Shown: positions 25,201 to 37,055, counted from the first letter of the stretch. The stretch is DNA of 64,000 nucleotides from Ophthalmolycus amberensis (GCA_024529925.1 JAFEUB010000812.1:878501-942500), one strand, 5' to 3'. Notes: generated by a model from the letters alone, not told the origin. Translations and numbers: made by a program.

Positions 25201-26990
25201 CGAAGCTCATAACTCATGTTAACTCTCCAGCATCTTTCTGCACCATCAACTGGCTGAAAGCTGTTGGCAGGAGAAGAGTTGGTGGGAAAGACATTTGGTT
25301 TACAGGGATGGCCGTTTACATAAAACCTGTTAGGGTAGCTATACGCTCCCGACAAAAATGTGCTTGTCGACTAAACGTCTGCAGACAAATGTGACATGGC
25401 GTTGATTTATGACTCATATCTTCAAGAGTGACTTCACCCCCAGGTCTTAACCTAAGGCCACCTGATGTGTGGCAGTGGGCAAGGGCCTGAGAGGTGAAAC
25501 CATGACCGATGGGATCAAAATGAAGGCTGCAGTTCGAAGATGGGGGTAGTCCGAACTATAAGGGGGAGCCAGAAATAGGGGTAGAAAAAGGTTAATTTGG
25601 CCTTGTTGGTTTTGCACCGCCGTCTCCGGAGCACCCATTGATCCATTTCAACCATAAAATACAGATTTTTATAAATTTGGTAAGAGATTTCAATACCAAC
25701 ACCAGCATGTATGTGTTTATCGCTGTACAGTCATATAATTTAGTTTGTAGCTTGAAACTAATGTTTAAGTGTGCACTCTTTAAGGTTGTTGTGTGGATCT
25801 AATACACTGCAATCACACAATGCACACGCACTAGACCTACAGTCTGTGTTTATGATACTTCCACCAGGAGGCGCCAACCTTGGAAATGATCTAAAGACTT
25901 TCAATTATATTTTACTGCATTAGTTTTGAGCTTTTAAGCATTATGATGGGAATTTCAGCAATATACTAAAGTACAAACCATTTGGAGATTCAACACAAAT
26001 AAACTGAGACTCTCTGATTGTTAGTCGAATGTATTGCGGGGCAGTTATAACCAGTCGTACCAAACAAACTAGCAACTTGTTGGACCAAGAACTCTCGGTT
26101 CATGGTGATTATTTTGTGTCTTGGTTACTAACTGCACAACAAGCCAGAGGGGACTAGCAGAGGTCATCAGTGTCAGTAGACCTGCAGCCTCACCAGGAAA
26201 ATAACCGCCAGCCAATTCACTGCAGTGAGGAATTCTAGGATCAGAAAATGTATTGATCTGGCCCTTCTCATTCAAAAGTATGAGACTTGGACTGAATTCA
26301 TGTATATGCTATGATATGACCCTGGTAAGAAATCAATTTCTTCATATTATACATTTGGATTATGAGGACTCAACCAGTTTGTTTTTTTAAATAGCCGATG
26401 ATCTATTTCTGAAAAGAAATAAGCCCTCTACTTTCAGATACATTAAACAATAGAGGAGTATTGTTGTTATTCATTGTGCGTTACGTGGAAGTCATCCAAA
26501 CCCATCTCTTTCATTTCAGTTGTGCGTCCGCGTTACTTCCCCGTTCCACCGGAGCGCCGGTGAGGGAGTAACAGGTTCAAGTGAACAGCTGTAAAAAAAA
26601 ACTTGTCTATTTCTCCATGTATTCCGCTCTCTTCTATCTGCAGACTTTTTCTGATATTGTTTTCATAAAAGGCGAGTAAAGAGGAGAAATATTAATCCGG
26701 ATTGAAGAAAAAAAGAATGCATTTGGACTAATTTTACGCATTTCACGGAATCCAGACAGAAAAAGGGCAACTGATAAAACGTTTTGTTGATTACTAATCT
26801 AGCGAGCATAATACGTTTATGTGATAGGAACAAAATGCAGTTCAGAAAAAAGTGCTTCTTAAACTGTAAAATGTTGCCTGTAGTAGGCCTATATATTGTA
26901 TTTTATTTTTGAAAAATAAAGGACAGACGGACTAATTATTTTTCATACCTGCCCTCTTTTCTTTCTTCCCTGGCGTGTCACGGTAGCGTC
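22226..26990. other. intergenic, upstream flank of foxq1
   Basis: No coding exon recognised. A LINE-tail-like motif lies at 23,712-23,736. Open frames here lack domains and overlap on several frames. Confidence 0.45.
23712..23736 (+). repeat. LINE 3'-tail-like motif (TTTACTGATCCCTGTGGGGAAAT)
   Basis: This resembles the TTTATTGATCCCCNNGGGGAAATT sequence found at the 3' end of abundant fish non-LTR retrotransposons. A second copy lies at 48,581-48,607. The body of the element is not recognisable, so this is a 5'-truncated stub at best. Confidence 0.4.
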
Positions 26991-26993
26991 CAA

Positions 26994-27003
26994 TTGTAAA
27001 CAT
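26994..27003 (+). promoter_or_regulatory. forkhead-type site (TGTAAACA) upstream of foxq1
   Basis: TGTAAACA, reverse complement of the forkhead core TGTTTACA, lies about 265 bp upstream of the foxq1 start codon. Cross- or auto-regulation by a forkhead protein is possible but is inference; such 7- to 8-mers occur often by chance. Confidence 0.3.
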
Positions 27004-27077
27004 ACACACTAAATCACTCAATCGCTTCAATGGATTCGGGCTGGAAACCCCGCCTGTGGGCCGTCCCTTGCCGAGGC

Positions 27078-27090
27078 ATTATATTATACC
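27078..27090 (+). promoter_or_regulatory. possible TATA box of foxq1
   Basis: GCATTATATTATACC lies about 180 bp before the foxq1 ATG within otherwise GC-balanced sequence. A start site 25-30 bp downstream would give a 5' UTR of about 150 nt. No transcript evidence is available. Confidence 0.35.
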
Positions 27091-27264
27091 AAGACATGCG
27101 TGTCTCCGGAGACAGATCTGTATTCTACTGCTCCAGACTGAGGAGCAGGGTGCCTCCAGCGCTTAAGACGTGCCTCTACAACACACAAACACACAGAGTC
27201 ATTTCTGCTGCCAGGACTGCTGCACCTGCTCTGCTGCTTAAAGATCACGCTTCTTTTTGTGAAA

Positions 27265-28161
27265 ATGAAACTTGAAGTTTTCTCAGCACATCACTTCGCG
27301 CAGAAGCCGCTGGAGTTGCGCATGGACACAGAGGGGGGAATCCCGTCCCCTCTATCCGGGGACGAGCTGGGGTCGGACGGGGACTGCGTGGCCAACAGCC
27401 CGGCACCTGTTACCCAGACCAGCGAAGGCAGCAAAGGGAAGCCCTACACCCGCCGACCCAAACCTCCTTACTCCTACATCGCCCTCATCGCCATGGCCAT
27501 CCGGGAGTCCAGCAGTGGCCGCTTCACTCTGGCAGAGATCAACGACTACCTGATGAAGAAGTTCCCGTTTTTCCGCGGCACTTACACCGGCTGGAGGAAC
27601 TCGGTGCGCCACAACCTGTCACTCAACGACTGCTTTCTCAAAGTGCTGCGGGACCCGTCCCGGCCATGGGGCAAGGACAACTACTGGATGCTCAACCCGC
27701 ACAGCGAGTACACCTTCGCTGACGGCGTGTTCCGCCGCAGGAGGAAGCGCATCGCCAAGAGGTCCGCCAAGGAGCGGAAGAGCCCGGACATCCTCAGCGA
27801 GGACACCCGCCTACAAGCCCCGGAGGAGAGGGTGGGGGCCAAGTTCTCCAGCTCCTTCGCCATCGACAGCATCCTCAGCACACCCTTCAAACGGAGGGAG
27901 GACAGCCACTTCGATGCGGAAACCCACGCCCCCCGGCTCTACTGGTCCCCAGGGGCCCACATACTGCCTTACACTCTGTGCTACCCGGCACAGCGCACGT
28001 ACCTGTCAGAGGCTGCGTACAGCAGCACAGAGCCCAGCAGGGATGCACTCACGTACCTCCAGCAGACAGCGCCGGGCATGGCTGCACCTGAGGCCGTTCT
28101 CTACGCCCGCAAGATGCCCAACAATGCGCGAGGTTTCCATATAGACTCCTTGCTGTCATAA
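27265..28161 (+). CDS. foxq1: Foxq1, forkhead box transcription factor (single exon, 298 aa)
   Basis: Nuclear DNA-binding transcription factor of the FOXQ1 subfamily. The start chosen is the ATG giving MKLEVF, the N-terminus conserved in FOXQ1; the upstream in-frame GTG at 27,259 is not used. After an acidic/proline N-terminus (SPLSGDELGSDGDCVANSP, also conserved in the family), the forkhead domain spans about residues 64-160: RPKPPYSYIALIAMAIR, recognition helix region WRNSVRHNLSLNDCF (110-124), wing PWGKDNYWMLNP and the basic run RRRRKR. Residues 193-204 (KFSSSFAIDSIL) form the conserved eh1-like motif expected to bind Groucho/TLE co-repressors, and the C-terminus ends FHIDSLLS. The human protein is about 403 aa; the fish form lacks the long Ala/Gly/Pro stretches. 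There is no intron, as usual for FOXQ1. It lies 5.5 kb upstream of foxf2 in the conserved cluster order. The a/b paralogue is not resolved. Confidence 0.97.
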   Translation: MKLEVFSAHHFAQKPLELRMDTEGGIPSPLSGDELGSDGDCVANSPAPVTQTSEGSKGKPYTRRPKPPYSYIALIAMAIRESSSGRFTLAEINDYLMKKFPFFRGTYTGWRNSVRHNLSLNDCFLKVLRDPSRPWGKDNYWMLNPHSEYTFADGVFRRRRKRIAKRSAKERKSPDILSEDTRLQAPEERVGAKFSSSFAIDSILSTPFKRREDSHFDAETHAPRLYWSPGAHILPYTLCYPAQRTYLSEAAYSSTEPSRDALTYLQQTAPGMAAPEAVLYARKMPNNARGFHIDSLLS

Positions 28162-28374
28162 AGCACCCGGACTGTTGTCAGACTTGTATGCTTTGACCCA
28201 TGATGTGCACTTTTGTGGGCGCTCCTAGCTTTCAGTACTTTAGCTGTTGAACTGTTTGGGTCTGTACTTTAAGTCATTCTGCAGTGGAAAAAAGAAATTG
28301 ACCATGGCGTGTTGTCAACTGTTTGGTGACTTGGCAAATAGTTGCTGTCATCGCAGGACATTCCACTGCGAGTG

Positions 28375-28445
<71 letters not shown>

Positions 28446-28730
28446 ATGTGCATGAGTGTATCCACGGTTCTTTGGTCATTTCCACTGTATAACGGCAACC
28501 AAGCGCCATGTTGAAACATAATACTATTAATCTATTTATTCTTTTCGTGTTTTGTATGACCTGCTGTATAAAAAAGGATATTGTCTTGTATATATGTCAA
28601 ACTAATTATTGACTGAGCTACGGTGAGAATCACGTGGCTGCACGAGAAACGCATGGAAATGCCTGATGTTTTCTTAAGATTGATTCATGCATGCCTGGTA
28701 TTTTTATGAATAAAAACGTGAAACAATGGG
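28162..28730 (+). other. foxq1: foxq1 3' UTR with poly(A) signal
   Basis: The stop codon is followed by about 570 nt ending at AATAAA (28,709-28,714). A long GT repeat lies within it, so transcribed length is probably polymorphic. The poly(A) site itself is inferred. Confidence 0.7.
28377..28443. repeat. (GT)n microsatellite in foxq1 3' UTR
   Basis: More than 30 TG units without interruption; the long ORFs on both strands here are repeat artefacts. Confidence 0.97.
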
Positions 28731-31718
28731 ACCCTGGTGTTCAATGAGCTGTTCATTATACAGACATGAAAGAGAGAGGGTTGGAGATCAGAAGCAGGGC
28801 AGATCAGTGGGGGCGGGAGTGAATGGGCCGCACACCTGTTCAACAGGAGAGGTCTGCGGTAGATTTGACTGCAAAGGGAATAACAGGGGGGCGGGGAATT
28901 GTTGGTTTATAATCTGTTGAAAATTAACTCCTGAATCATAATCATCAAAGCCAAAATAAAAGAATAAAAGCCCAGAATACTGCCTCACACCGATTCCCTC
29001 AGTAGTGATTTTTCCAAATTAAAATATATGACTATTTGCGGCTTATTAAAATGGAAAAACAAAGTCAATCTATTGCAAATCAAGGCAACAACCACAACAA
29101 ACAACTAAAATAACAGATACAACAATTAGCATTGAACATAAAAATGTGATTTTTCAAATTATTGTTATATTGTCATGTTATTTAGAAAGTAATGTACATG
29201 CATGTGCCAAGCTCATGGACTGAAAATATCCCAGAAAACAGATCCTGTCAAAATACATTTCAAACAAAGAACTACTTCTCACGGGATACAATTGAAATCT
29301 TTAACAAAAAAAATGTATATATCTACCCTGAAGTACTCATCACAAATGAACGTTTTATTAAAATGATTATTAATGTTTATAATATTTTGATGTTATTGAT
29401 ATTAATACTTTTGCTGATTTATCAAAATAACAATTTGAACAATGTCACGTATTGTTTACGAAACTATATTAAAATGTGTTTGGTGCAATGGTTTCTACAT
29501 CGTGATCAGTGTTTTTTCACAAATTTATAATAAACAAGAGACACAACAAATATTCAAATATTGACACTTTCATTCCAACAAAGCCGCACTTCATTTGATA
29601 AAGATGCGATGTGAAACGTGCCCACAGTGTGTCAACAAAATATAAAGTAAACTCAATTTGTTTCGTCATCAAAACACAACTTTCAGTTCTGATTATTTAT
29701 ATTAATGTTATATATTTGTATTTAATATGTTCGGATATACACACAATATTATTCTCCATGACATGCTCACACCAAACACTCCTGCAGGCTGTTTACTGCT
29801 CGTGTCCCGAGGAGGCTGCAGTTGCTCTCCGCGGTCCTGAAACAGACCCCACTCATCAGCCTCTGGTCCAGTCATGAGCCATATAGTTTATGTAAAGTCT
29901 TAGGTATGGTTCTTAAGAAAACCATTCGACTAAATTCAATACAAAGACGAGAGAACCGTTGTTGACTCCAACACAAGTCCCCAAAGGTTATTTTCAAATA
30001 ACCACTATTCTGTCCATCCTCGAATAAAAAACGTTCAGTCTCAGAGTGTTCCTCAAAAACATGTCTGCTAAATAATAAGGTAATGCTATATGCATTTATA
30101 AAATAAGAAGAATTACAGGACACAAAATGAAACCCGAATATACGGATGACTTAATCATCATTGTTATTATTATTATTAAGTAAGTTGATGGAAAGCGAGT
30201 GTAACACTTTTATTATTATTATTCAAAATAACAAATCGTATACGTAAAATATATCAAATGACTTAACTCAAGTACATTGTAAAATGTTGTTAACCTGATG
30301 TTGGAGTTTTGGACATGAGCTCCTCCGGTGCAGATGGATGAGTCCAAACGAACCTGCACATTTCAACACTAAATATCCTGTCATCTTGTTTTTGTTTTTC
30401 ATCTTAACATTTGACCATGTTCTGATAACACCTGTATAATGAGTATACACTGATCAGGTATGTACTTTACATCGCATGTGCCCCTGCTGATCGTCATGCA
30501 CATGCGCGTTGAGGCTTCGAAAACAGAAGACGAGGTCTGTGTTCAGAGCGCACCGAGAAGTCTGACAGGTGACAGGTGAGACTTGCTCCTGTTTTCAGGG
30601 ACAATGCTGCAACCTGCAGGTGAAACGCCGGAACAGCATACCTGTCTGCGGGGGCGGTCACGTGGCTCTAACGCTCTCGGTATCCCCTCATTGTTGTTCA
30701 CGTCCTTGGTGTCATGGCGCGCATCCTTCATATTTGTAAACAGCCTTTTTCTGCATCTGCATTTCAACTGCGCCTGTCTCAACCCCGGTCCACATCGGCA
30801 GGAGCAGGAACTCGGGCCTGTTCCAGGGCTGGCTGCTGTGCAAATAAGGCCCACGGTGTTATGAAACCAAACTTTAAGCCAGGCACAATGTTAGGAAGTC
30901 CAAACAGTCTGTCACTCCGGCAAAATGAACCGCGCCTGACCTCCCAGATTCCCGGAGAGGCAGCTCCAAAGCTCCCGGCACCGCCACAGGAAACACAGAC
31001 GGAGCCGAAAGAATATTAGATTACCGTTAAAAGGAGCTGAACTCGGTGTTTGTTATTGTTTTATTCAACGAATCACGTTTGTTACAGGCCTATATTACAT
31101 ATAAGTAGAGTAAAAACCATTTAAGACCACCCTAATTATTATTATATACAAACGTTGTGTTTTTGACTATTTGGGAAAAACTTGTGTCTAAATATTTGTA
31201 TTTATTAATCACAAATAGAGAATCCTTATGATTTAGTGTATTTCCATTTAAATGTAATATAATCGTAGGCCGTCCGCATTTTATTTTAAAATGACCTGAA
31301 ATAGGTTACCTGCGGTCAGACAGCCCGATAAAAACTCTCTCGAAATCGCATCTACCAAATATTTGATGGGGGGCGAACAATATCTTTCAGCCTAAACATG
31401 AAAACAAACAGAAGGCCTTATTGTGTCGGCAACAGGCTCATATGGGCCTCCAGCCGAGACTCTACTCCAAAGACAAAATCCTCTATCAAAAACAACTCTG
31501 AATATAGCTTTGGTGGTGGCCGCCGATCACATCATATTTCCAAAAGGCTAAATTAGGAGCTCATATAATCTCGGTGCGTAAAAGCAGCCGGAGCGCCGTC
31601 TTCAAAGCGCTCGCAGAACAAAGATTCCCTCTGCAAGCCGAGGCATCCTGATCTCGGCGGGGGTCATAAGTTTTTATGTCACAGGAAATTTCTGGGGCCG
31701 CTAAGATCCTCCAAACTG

Positions 31719-31765
<47 letters not shown>

Positions 31766-33480
31766 ATGGTGGAACATGATTTTATCCGCATATCCTTTGT
31801 TGTGCAAAGTGCAAAGGTTGTTGTTGCTGGTTATTGTTTGGAAAATCCTCCAGGCTATATCTAAACTTAAAAAGGTCGTGTCGGCAACACACGTGCACAG
31901 ACACAGGTTTGAGTGTGTGAAATAAAAGTGACTGAGTTATTTTTTCCCTGCAAAGTTTTCACGGTGTTGTGGTTTGTTTAATCTCTTACAAACATCAGTA
32001 TATTCGGCCTGTGATAAGGAAAAGAAGCAATCAAACGTACATTAAACTATAGGCTGAAATATTATCAATGCACGAGTACAAATAGCTTAGTAAAAATAAA
32101 TCGTGACAAGTATGAACAACACAACCAAGAAAACAAAAAATCTCGGTTTCGTGACAGCCACAAAACGTGATGTTTTTTCTTCAATGATCTCCGCTTCGTC
32201 GCAACACGGATGTTGATACTACCTTTATGGGATATATAACTCCATCATGTTGGACAAATCTGTGTGTGATGTCTCCATAGGGGAGGAAACTGTCGACGCC
32301 CGTTCGCCTAATTTCGCTTTTCTCTCTCTAATGAACGTGGGGCCCATGGGACCGGCTCTGGCCCGGGGCGGTAAGCTGACACTGGCGCGCTGTGTGTGGT
32401 ATCCAGGGCCGGGCTTGATGGAAAAAGCCTGCTTCCACTCATGTCAAAGTCATTTACTCAGAGCAACCCCCCGCTTACACACGCACGGTGAAGACCACCA
32501 CTCCATCTCTCACACTCCTAGCTCCAGCCCGGCACCGCGACAGTTTGTTTTTGTTATCCTCCGGACCAGTTTGGGAGGAAATTATGAGCAAAATAATACA
32601 AATAATACGAGACGGTGCGTTGTTTTTTTTTTTTTTTGTTGCTTCGCAGCGATGGGTTTGGGTATCATCTGCCGCAGATATCACGTAGGCCAAAGTGAAT
32701 GTTATGTGTCGTCATGGCTTCACTTTGCAAGTTGAACCTTTTGCACATACTGTGGTGGTTTATTCGTGTCAGGAAAATGTATGACCTGGCTGAAATCACA
32801 ACTTCATACATGCAGGACCAGAGAGGGTGGAAAAACTCGTTTTTTAAACGTGTGCGTCTGGCGTGTGGCGCTGTTGATTGGGATGTCTGGGGGAGGTTTG
32901 ATAGATGGCCTAATTGCGTATATAGTCCGAACTTGGACAGAGGAGGTGGGAGGGGAGGAAGAAGGCGAGGAGAGGATAAAATGAGGGGCTTTAACACTGT
33001 TGAGAACGGTAAGTGGACTTGGGCCAGATTTGGCAAGAGCGTGGAGGAAGGGAGGGGGGGGGGGTGTTCTATTCGTCACTGATTACAGGGAGATTTGCAG
33101 GCGCAGAGTGCGGATGAGGAGAAGGGGTGGGATGTGTGTGTGTGGGGGGGGGGGGGACTCTCGTGGAGGGAAGAAAGATTTATGAAATGATAGGTGGTCG
33201 AGCTTTGTTTGGCTGGACTGTTGCGCGCAATAGGTCGAGGGGTTTTCGTGTTTCCTCCACTTGAGGGATTATTAAGGCGGTCGATGGCCACCCGGCGCGC
33301 CACGCAGCACCACTTAGCACCGCTGTGACACCCAGTGGAGCCCCCGTGTCGTACTAAAACCCTGGACACTCAGTCTCCAGTGAATAACCAGCTACCCTAC
33401 CCCCTACCCCCTCCCTTTCTCTTCCTCTTCCTCTCTCTGTCAGTGCGTACTCGCCGTGCGTTCTGCATGCGTCAAGGAAG
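28731..33480. other. foxq1-foxf2 spacer
   Basis: No coding gene recognised. An AT-rich half (to about 30,480) is followed by GC-richer, CpG-containing segments at about 30,480-31,020, 31,420-31,720 and 32,200-32,560 that could be regulatory DNA. A GT repeat lies at 31,722-31,764 and a G13 run at 33,144-33,156. The 162-codon open frame at 32,247-32,735 has no domain and several other frames are open beside it. Confidence 0.5.
31722..31764. repeat. (GT)n microsatellite
   Basis: About 21 GT units. Confidence 0.96.
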
Positions 33481-33483
33481 CAC

Positions 33484-33517
33484 CGTGCGTAACGGGAGAG
33501 TCGTGCGTAACGGGAGA
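33484..33517 (+). repeat. 16-bp direct repeat in the foxf2 leader region
   Basis: CGTGCGTAACGGGAGA occurs at 33,484-33,499 and again at 33,502-33,517, 170-205 bp before the foxf2 ATG. It is either in the 5' UTR or at the promoter. Confidence 0.9.
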
Positions 33518-33688
33518 CAGATTTCACTCCATTTTGCACTGGGATTCTGAGGACCACTGGCGGTGTAACGCAAGCTTGCAAGACAACTGACCGCTGGATC
33601 CCAATATATTTCTACTTTAAAACATCTCGGAGCTCGTATTTTCTCCCTCCCTCTCTTCACTCTACGCCAGTCGTACGTCAGAGCTGAC

Positions 33689-34664
33689 ATGACGACCGAG
33701 ACCCCTCAGCAGCAGCTGGACCCTCCGCCTCCTCTGAGATCCAGCCCGGCGTCCGGCGCCCTGCACCCCGCCATGCTGAGCCAACAAGCCGCCACAGAAA
33801 GTTCGTCTACCGCCATTAAAGGAAAGAAGACGGGCTCCGGTTTACGGCGACCGGAAAAGCCGCCGTACTCCTACATCGCTCTCATCGTTATGGCAATACA
33901 GAGCTCCCCCACCAAACGACTGACACTCAGTGAGATCTACCAGTTCCTCCAAGCTCGCTTCCCGTTCTTCAGGGGCTCATATCAGGGCTGGAAGAACTCC
34001 GTCCGGCATAATCTTTCGCTGAACGAGTGCTTCATCAAGCTGCCCAAAGGGCTGGGCAGGCCGGGGAAAGGCCACTACTGGACCATCGATCCGGGCAGTG
34101 AGTTCATGTTCGAGGAAGGCTCGTTTCGTCGCAGACCCAGAGGCTTCAGAAGAAAATGTCAAGCTCTGAAGCCCATGTATCGGATGATGAACGGGATAGG
34201 CTTCGGCACCTCTATCCTCCCGCAGAGTTTTGACTTTCAAGCTCCATCCGCCACTCTCGCCTGTCACAGCAACGGCTACAACTTGGACATGATGAATAAT
34301 TCAATGGCCGGGGGATACGACGGGCTGAGCGGTGGCCACCACGTACCCCACATGTCCCCGAGCCCCGGTTCCACGTACATGGCGAGCTGTCCTGTGCCGT
34401 CGAACGGGGACTATGGACCGGACAGCAGCAGCAGCCCCGTACCGTCCTCTCCAGCCATGGCCAGCGCGCTGGACGGCCACTCCCCGTACGCCAGTACATC
34501 CGCACACTGGGCGTCCTCCGGCGGGTCTCCCTACATCAAACAGCAGCCTCTAACCTCCAGCAGCCCCGCATCCTCTGGTTTACACTCCGGCATGTCGCCT
34601 TATTCCCTGGAGCAGAGCTATCTTCACCAGAACGGCAGGGACAACCACAGCACCGACATATCAG
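33689..34664 (+). CDS. foxf2: Foxf2, forkhead transcription factor, exon 1 (residues 1-325)
   Basis: Nuclear transcription factor of the FOXF subfamily, known from other vertebrates to act in mesenchyme, craniofacial tissue and brain vascular mural cells. The protein starts MTTETPQQQLDPPPP, like mammalian FOXF2 (MTTE...). The forkhead domain lies at about residues 55-150: LRRPEKPPYSYIALIVMAIQSSP, recognition helix region WKNSVRHNLSLNECF (101-115), RPGKGHYWTIDP, and basic tail RRRPRGFRRK. The downstream part holds family blocks: GFDFQAP-like (QSFDFQAPSA), HVPHMSPSPGSTYMASCPVP, GDYGPDSSSSPVPSSPAMASA and YSLEQSYLHQN. The exon ends ...ATA TCA G | GTACCA with a good donor at 34,665, leaving phase 1. 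Together with exon 2 the protein is 382 aa, against about 444 aa in human, which has extra Ala/Ser/Gly runs. No premature stop or frameshift is seen. Confidence 0.96.
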
Positions 34665-36432
34665 GTACCACCAACTCGCGCATGGTTCATACTGGGGATG
34701 ATGAACCCCGCCAAATATCTTTGGGGGTTATCATAGAAATGAATCAATAATAAAACAATCCTCACAGCATGTCCATCTGATCTCAATCAGAGGCTGCAAT
34801 AAGCAACATTTTAGTTGCAAAGTGCAGCAGAGGCCTGCAACAAATTACAAATGTTTTGAAGGAGTGAAAACTCAAATTATATATTAATTATGACTCATGT
34901 TTAAATTTCAGGATTTTTGTTTTTATTTCAAAGGCAAAAGTTTACGTATCAGAAACAAACTGTTAATTATGACGACTAATTTCAATTGTTTTAATTGTAT
35001 TTTTACCCTAAATTATTTCCGTCTTAGCGTTTACTAAACTCACCAGCTGTGGGAGACAAAATCCTTTTCGCAATTGTTTAACTCATTGCATTGAATAATA
35101 AAGTTACATTCAATGTTAAATAATAAAACCTGGCCTAAGCTTGGTCCAGCCAAATTATCATTCAAAATGTCTTTGAGGCCAATAAATAAATAACATGCAG
35201 ATTGTAATGTGTGAATGTGTCCCTGGAATCCACAGTCTGCGGGATTTTCGAAACCACATCTGTGCACGTGCTAATAAATAGATTAAGATAAACAGCTATT
35301 TGTTTTTGTGATCGCGTTCTTAATTCACCTCCCCAGTTCACGCTCATTTGCTTCAGCATAATACACCGAGGCTTTACTAAAGTCAGGGGATTTCACCGAG
35401 GCGAGTTACCCATGCTGGAGCCTAAAGGGTCCCAGAGGTTAACTAAACAAAGAGTTTGCAGCTCGGACCACACCGGCGGAGGATTTCAACCAGCGCGTAT
35501 ATCCACAAGAGACGGCAGGCCTTGTTAAACTTTACGCAGCGTCTTAATTGAGCCTGTACGGAGGGTAAATGTGTTGGACTGCACAGAGCGGGGTCGGTAA
35601 CTGTACTGTCAGGCGGAGGCTTGTGTGTTGTCTGTGAAAACGAGCGTAGGGCAGCGAGCTGTGGCCCGGAGGATAAAGCCTGCTGTCTTCCCCTGAAAAA
35701 CACAGTCACATCTGGAGTCCTTATGACCCTGACGAAGCCACAGCCTCCCTATTTATTTTTCTCTTTCTGGAAATAGAGGCTCACTTACAGACACAAAATG
35801 ACGGCCTCATTTAAATATGTTTGCAGGTTTGGGGATCTCCAAGGGGACAGAAATACACAGATACGATTACTGTGTTTAGTTAGAATTCAAAATAAAAGCA
35901 TTCAATTGAATAAAAAATAAATAGCTAAAGGGAGGTGCGATGCTTTTAAGAATACAAATAACTGGAATTAAATGGACTGTCACCTTAGGAAGGTAGGCAG
36001 ATGAGGCAAATTTCTAACAAATATATTTTTTAAATGTTATTTCAGCTGTTAAATAAATTTGCAATTTATATAACTGCAAATGCATCTGTAAAAAGGTGAA
36101 GCAATGATTGCCCATCTTTTTATAAACAATTATTATTTATGCAAAACAAGCACCAGTCAATTGTATTCCTTTTAAAAGCACATTTGAACGTGAATACTCA
36201 TTCTGCGGTTGTCTCGGGCTAATCTACATTTCATTTTGAAGATCTAAAAACATTTCTGTTCACAACGAACCGTATTTACCCCCACCCCAACACAGTTTTT
36301 TTTTGTGCCGAATAATTTCGCAAAAACTTGGTTTAAGATGCTCAATATAAAACTATTAGGCTACTTATAAAGCCGAATGAATGTTAATGTCTGCACCTCT
36401 TCATTCACATATCTGCACTTTCTCCTCTGCAG
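34665..36432 (+). other. foxf2: foxf2 intron (1,768 bp)
   Basis: GT donor at 34,665 and CTCCTCTGCAG acceptor ending at 36,432. Reading straight through the donor would add 28 codons and stop at 34,750. No other gene or named repeat is visible. A segment near 35,735-35,840 with GC-balanced, non-repetitive text, including CCTATTTATTTTTC and CTTTCTGGAAATAGAGG, is a candidate intronic regulatory element. Confidence 0.9.
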
Positions 36433-36605
36433 TGGGGATTCCACGTTATCAGAGCCATTCCTCGGTGTGCGACAGGAAAGACTTTGTGTTAAACTTCAAC
36501 GGCATCTCGTCCTTCCACCCCTCGGCTGGCGGATCCTACTATCACCATCACCACCATCACCATCCCCAGAGCGTCTGTCAGGACATCAAACCGTGCGTGA
36601 TGTGA
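36433..36605 (+). CDS. foxf2: Foxf2, exon 2 (residues 326-382, C-terminus)
   Basis: The exon completes the split valine codon (G|TG) and reads VGIPRYQ, CDRKDFVLNFNGISSFHPSA, a seven-histidine run (363-369), then QSVCQDIKPCVM and TGA. This matches the conserved C-terminal block of vertebrate FOXF2, so the join 33,689-34,664 + 36,433-36,605 keeps the frame (1,149 nt in all). The histidine run is also present, in variable length, in mammalian FOXF2. Confidence 0.96.
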
Positions 36606-37055
36606 GCTGCCCCCGTCACCGCGTGCGCAACGGTCACAGTGAAACTGCACCTCCGTCACAAGAGAACAAACAAGCGGACATTTTTGGATGTATCGTGGCG
36701 TCCGCTTTCACATATTTGCCTCCAACATGCAGCCAAAGTAGCTTTCTTGGTTGGACTTGAGAAAACTATGCATTGAAGGAAATGAATGAAGAAACCCCAG
36801 AGGCCTTTCAAAAAAAATTTATAAAAAAAAAAAACACTCAGCCAATATGAACGCCGACAAGCGTTTTCTTCTTCAAAAGAAGCTTCAGAAACACGACTTT
36901 TAATGTGTTTGCTCTTGTAACATGTGCAAACTAATTATATTCCATGTAACTATGTTCTATCCTATTAGAGTAACTACACCTTGCACTTATTGTATTACCC
37001 TTTGCCAACTTTTTGTCCTGTAAAAGGTTTCAATAAAGCTGATATATATTTTAGG
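36606..37055 (+). other. foxf2: foxf2 3' UTR with poly(A) signal
   Basis: AATAAA at 37,032-37,037 lies about 430 nt after the stop codon in AT-rich sequence. Cleavage is expected at about 37,050-37,060. An A-rich patch (36,810-36,840) precedes it. Confidence 0.75.

Noticed and set aside
27259..27264. GTG start two codons before the foxq1 ATG
   Set aside because: The conserved FOXQ1 N-terminus MKLEVF begins at the ATG at 27,265; a GTG start has no support.
32247..32735. 162-codon open frame upstream of foxf2
   Set aside because: GC-rich promoter-flank sequence with several overlapping frames; no recognisable domain.
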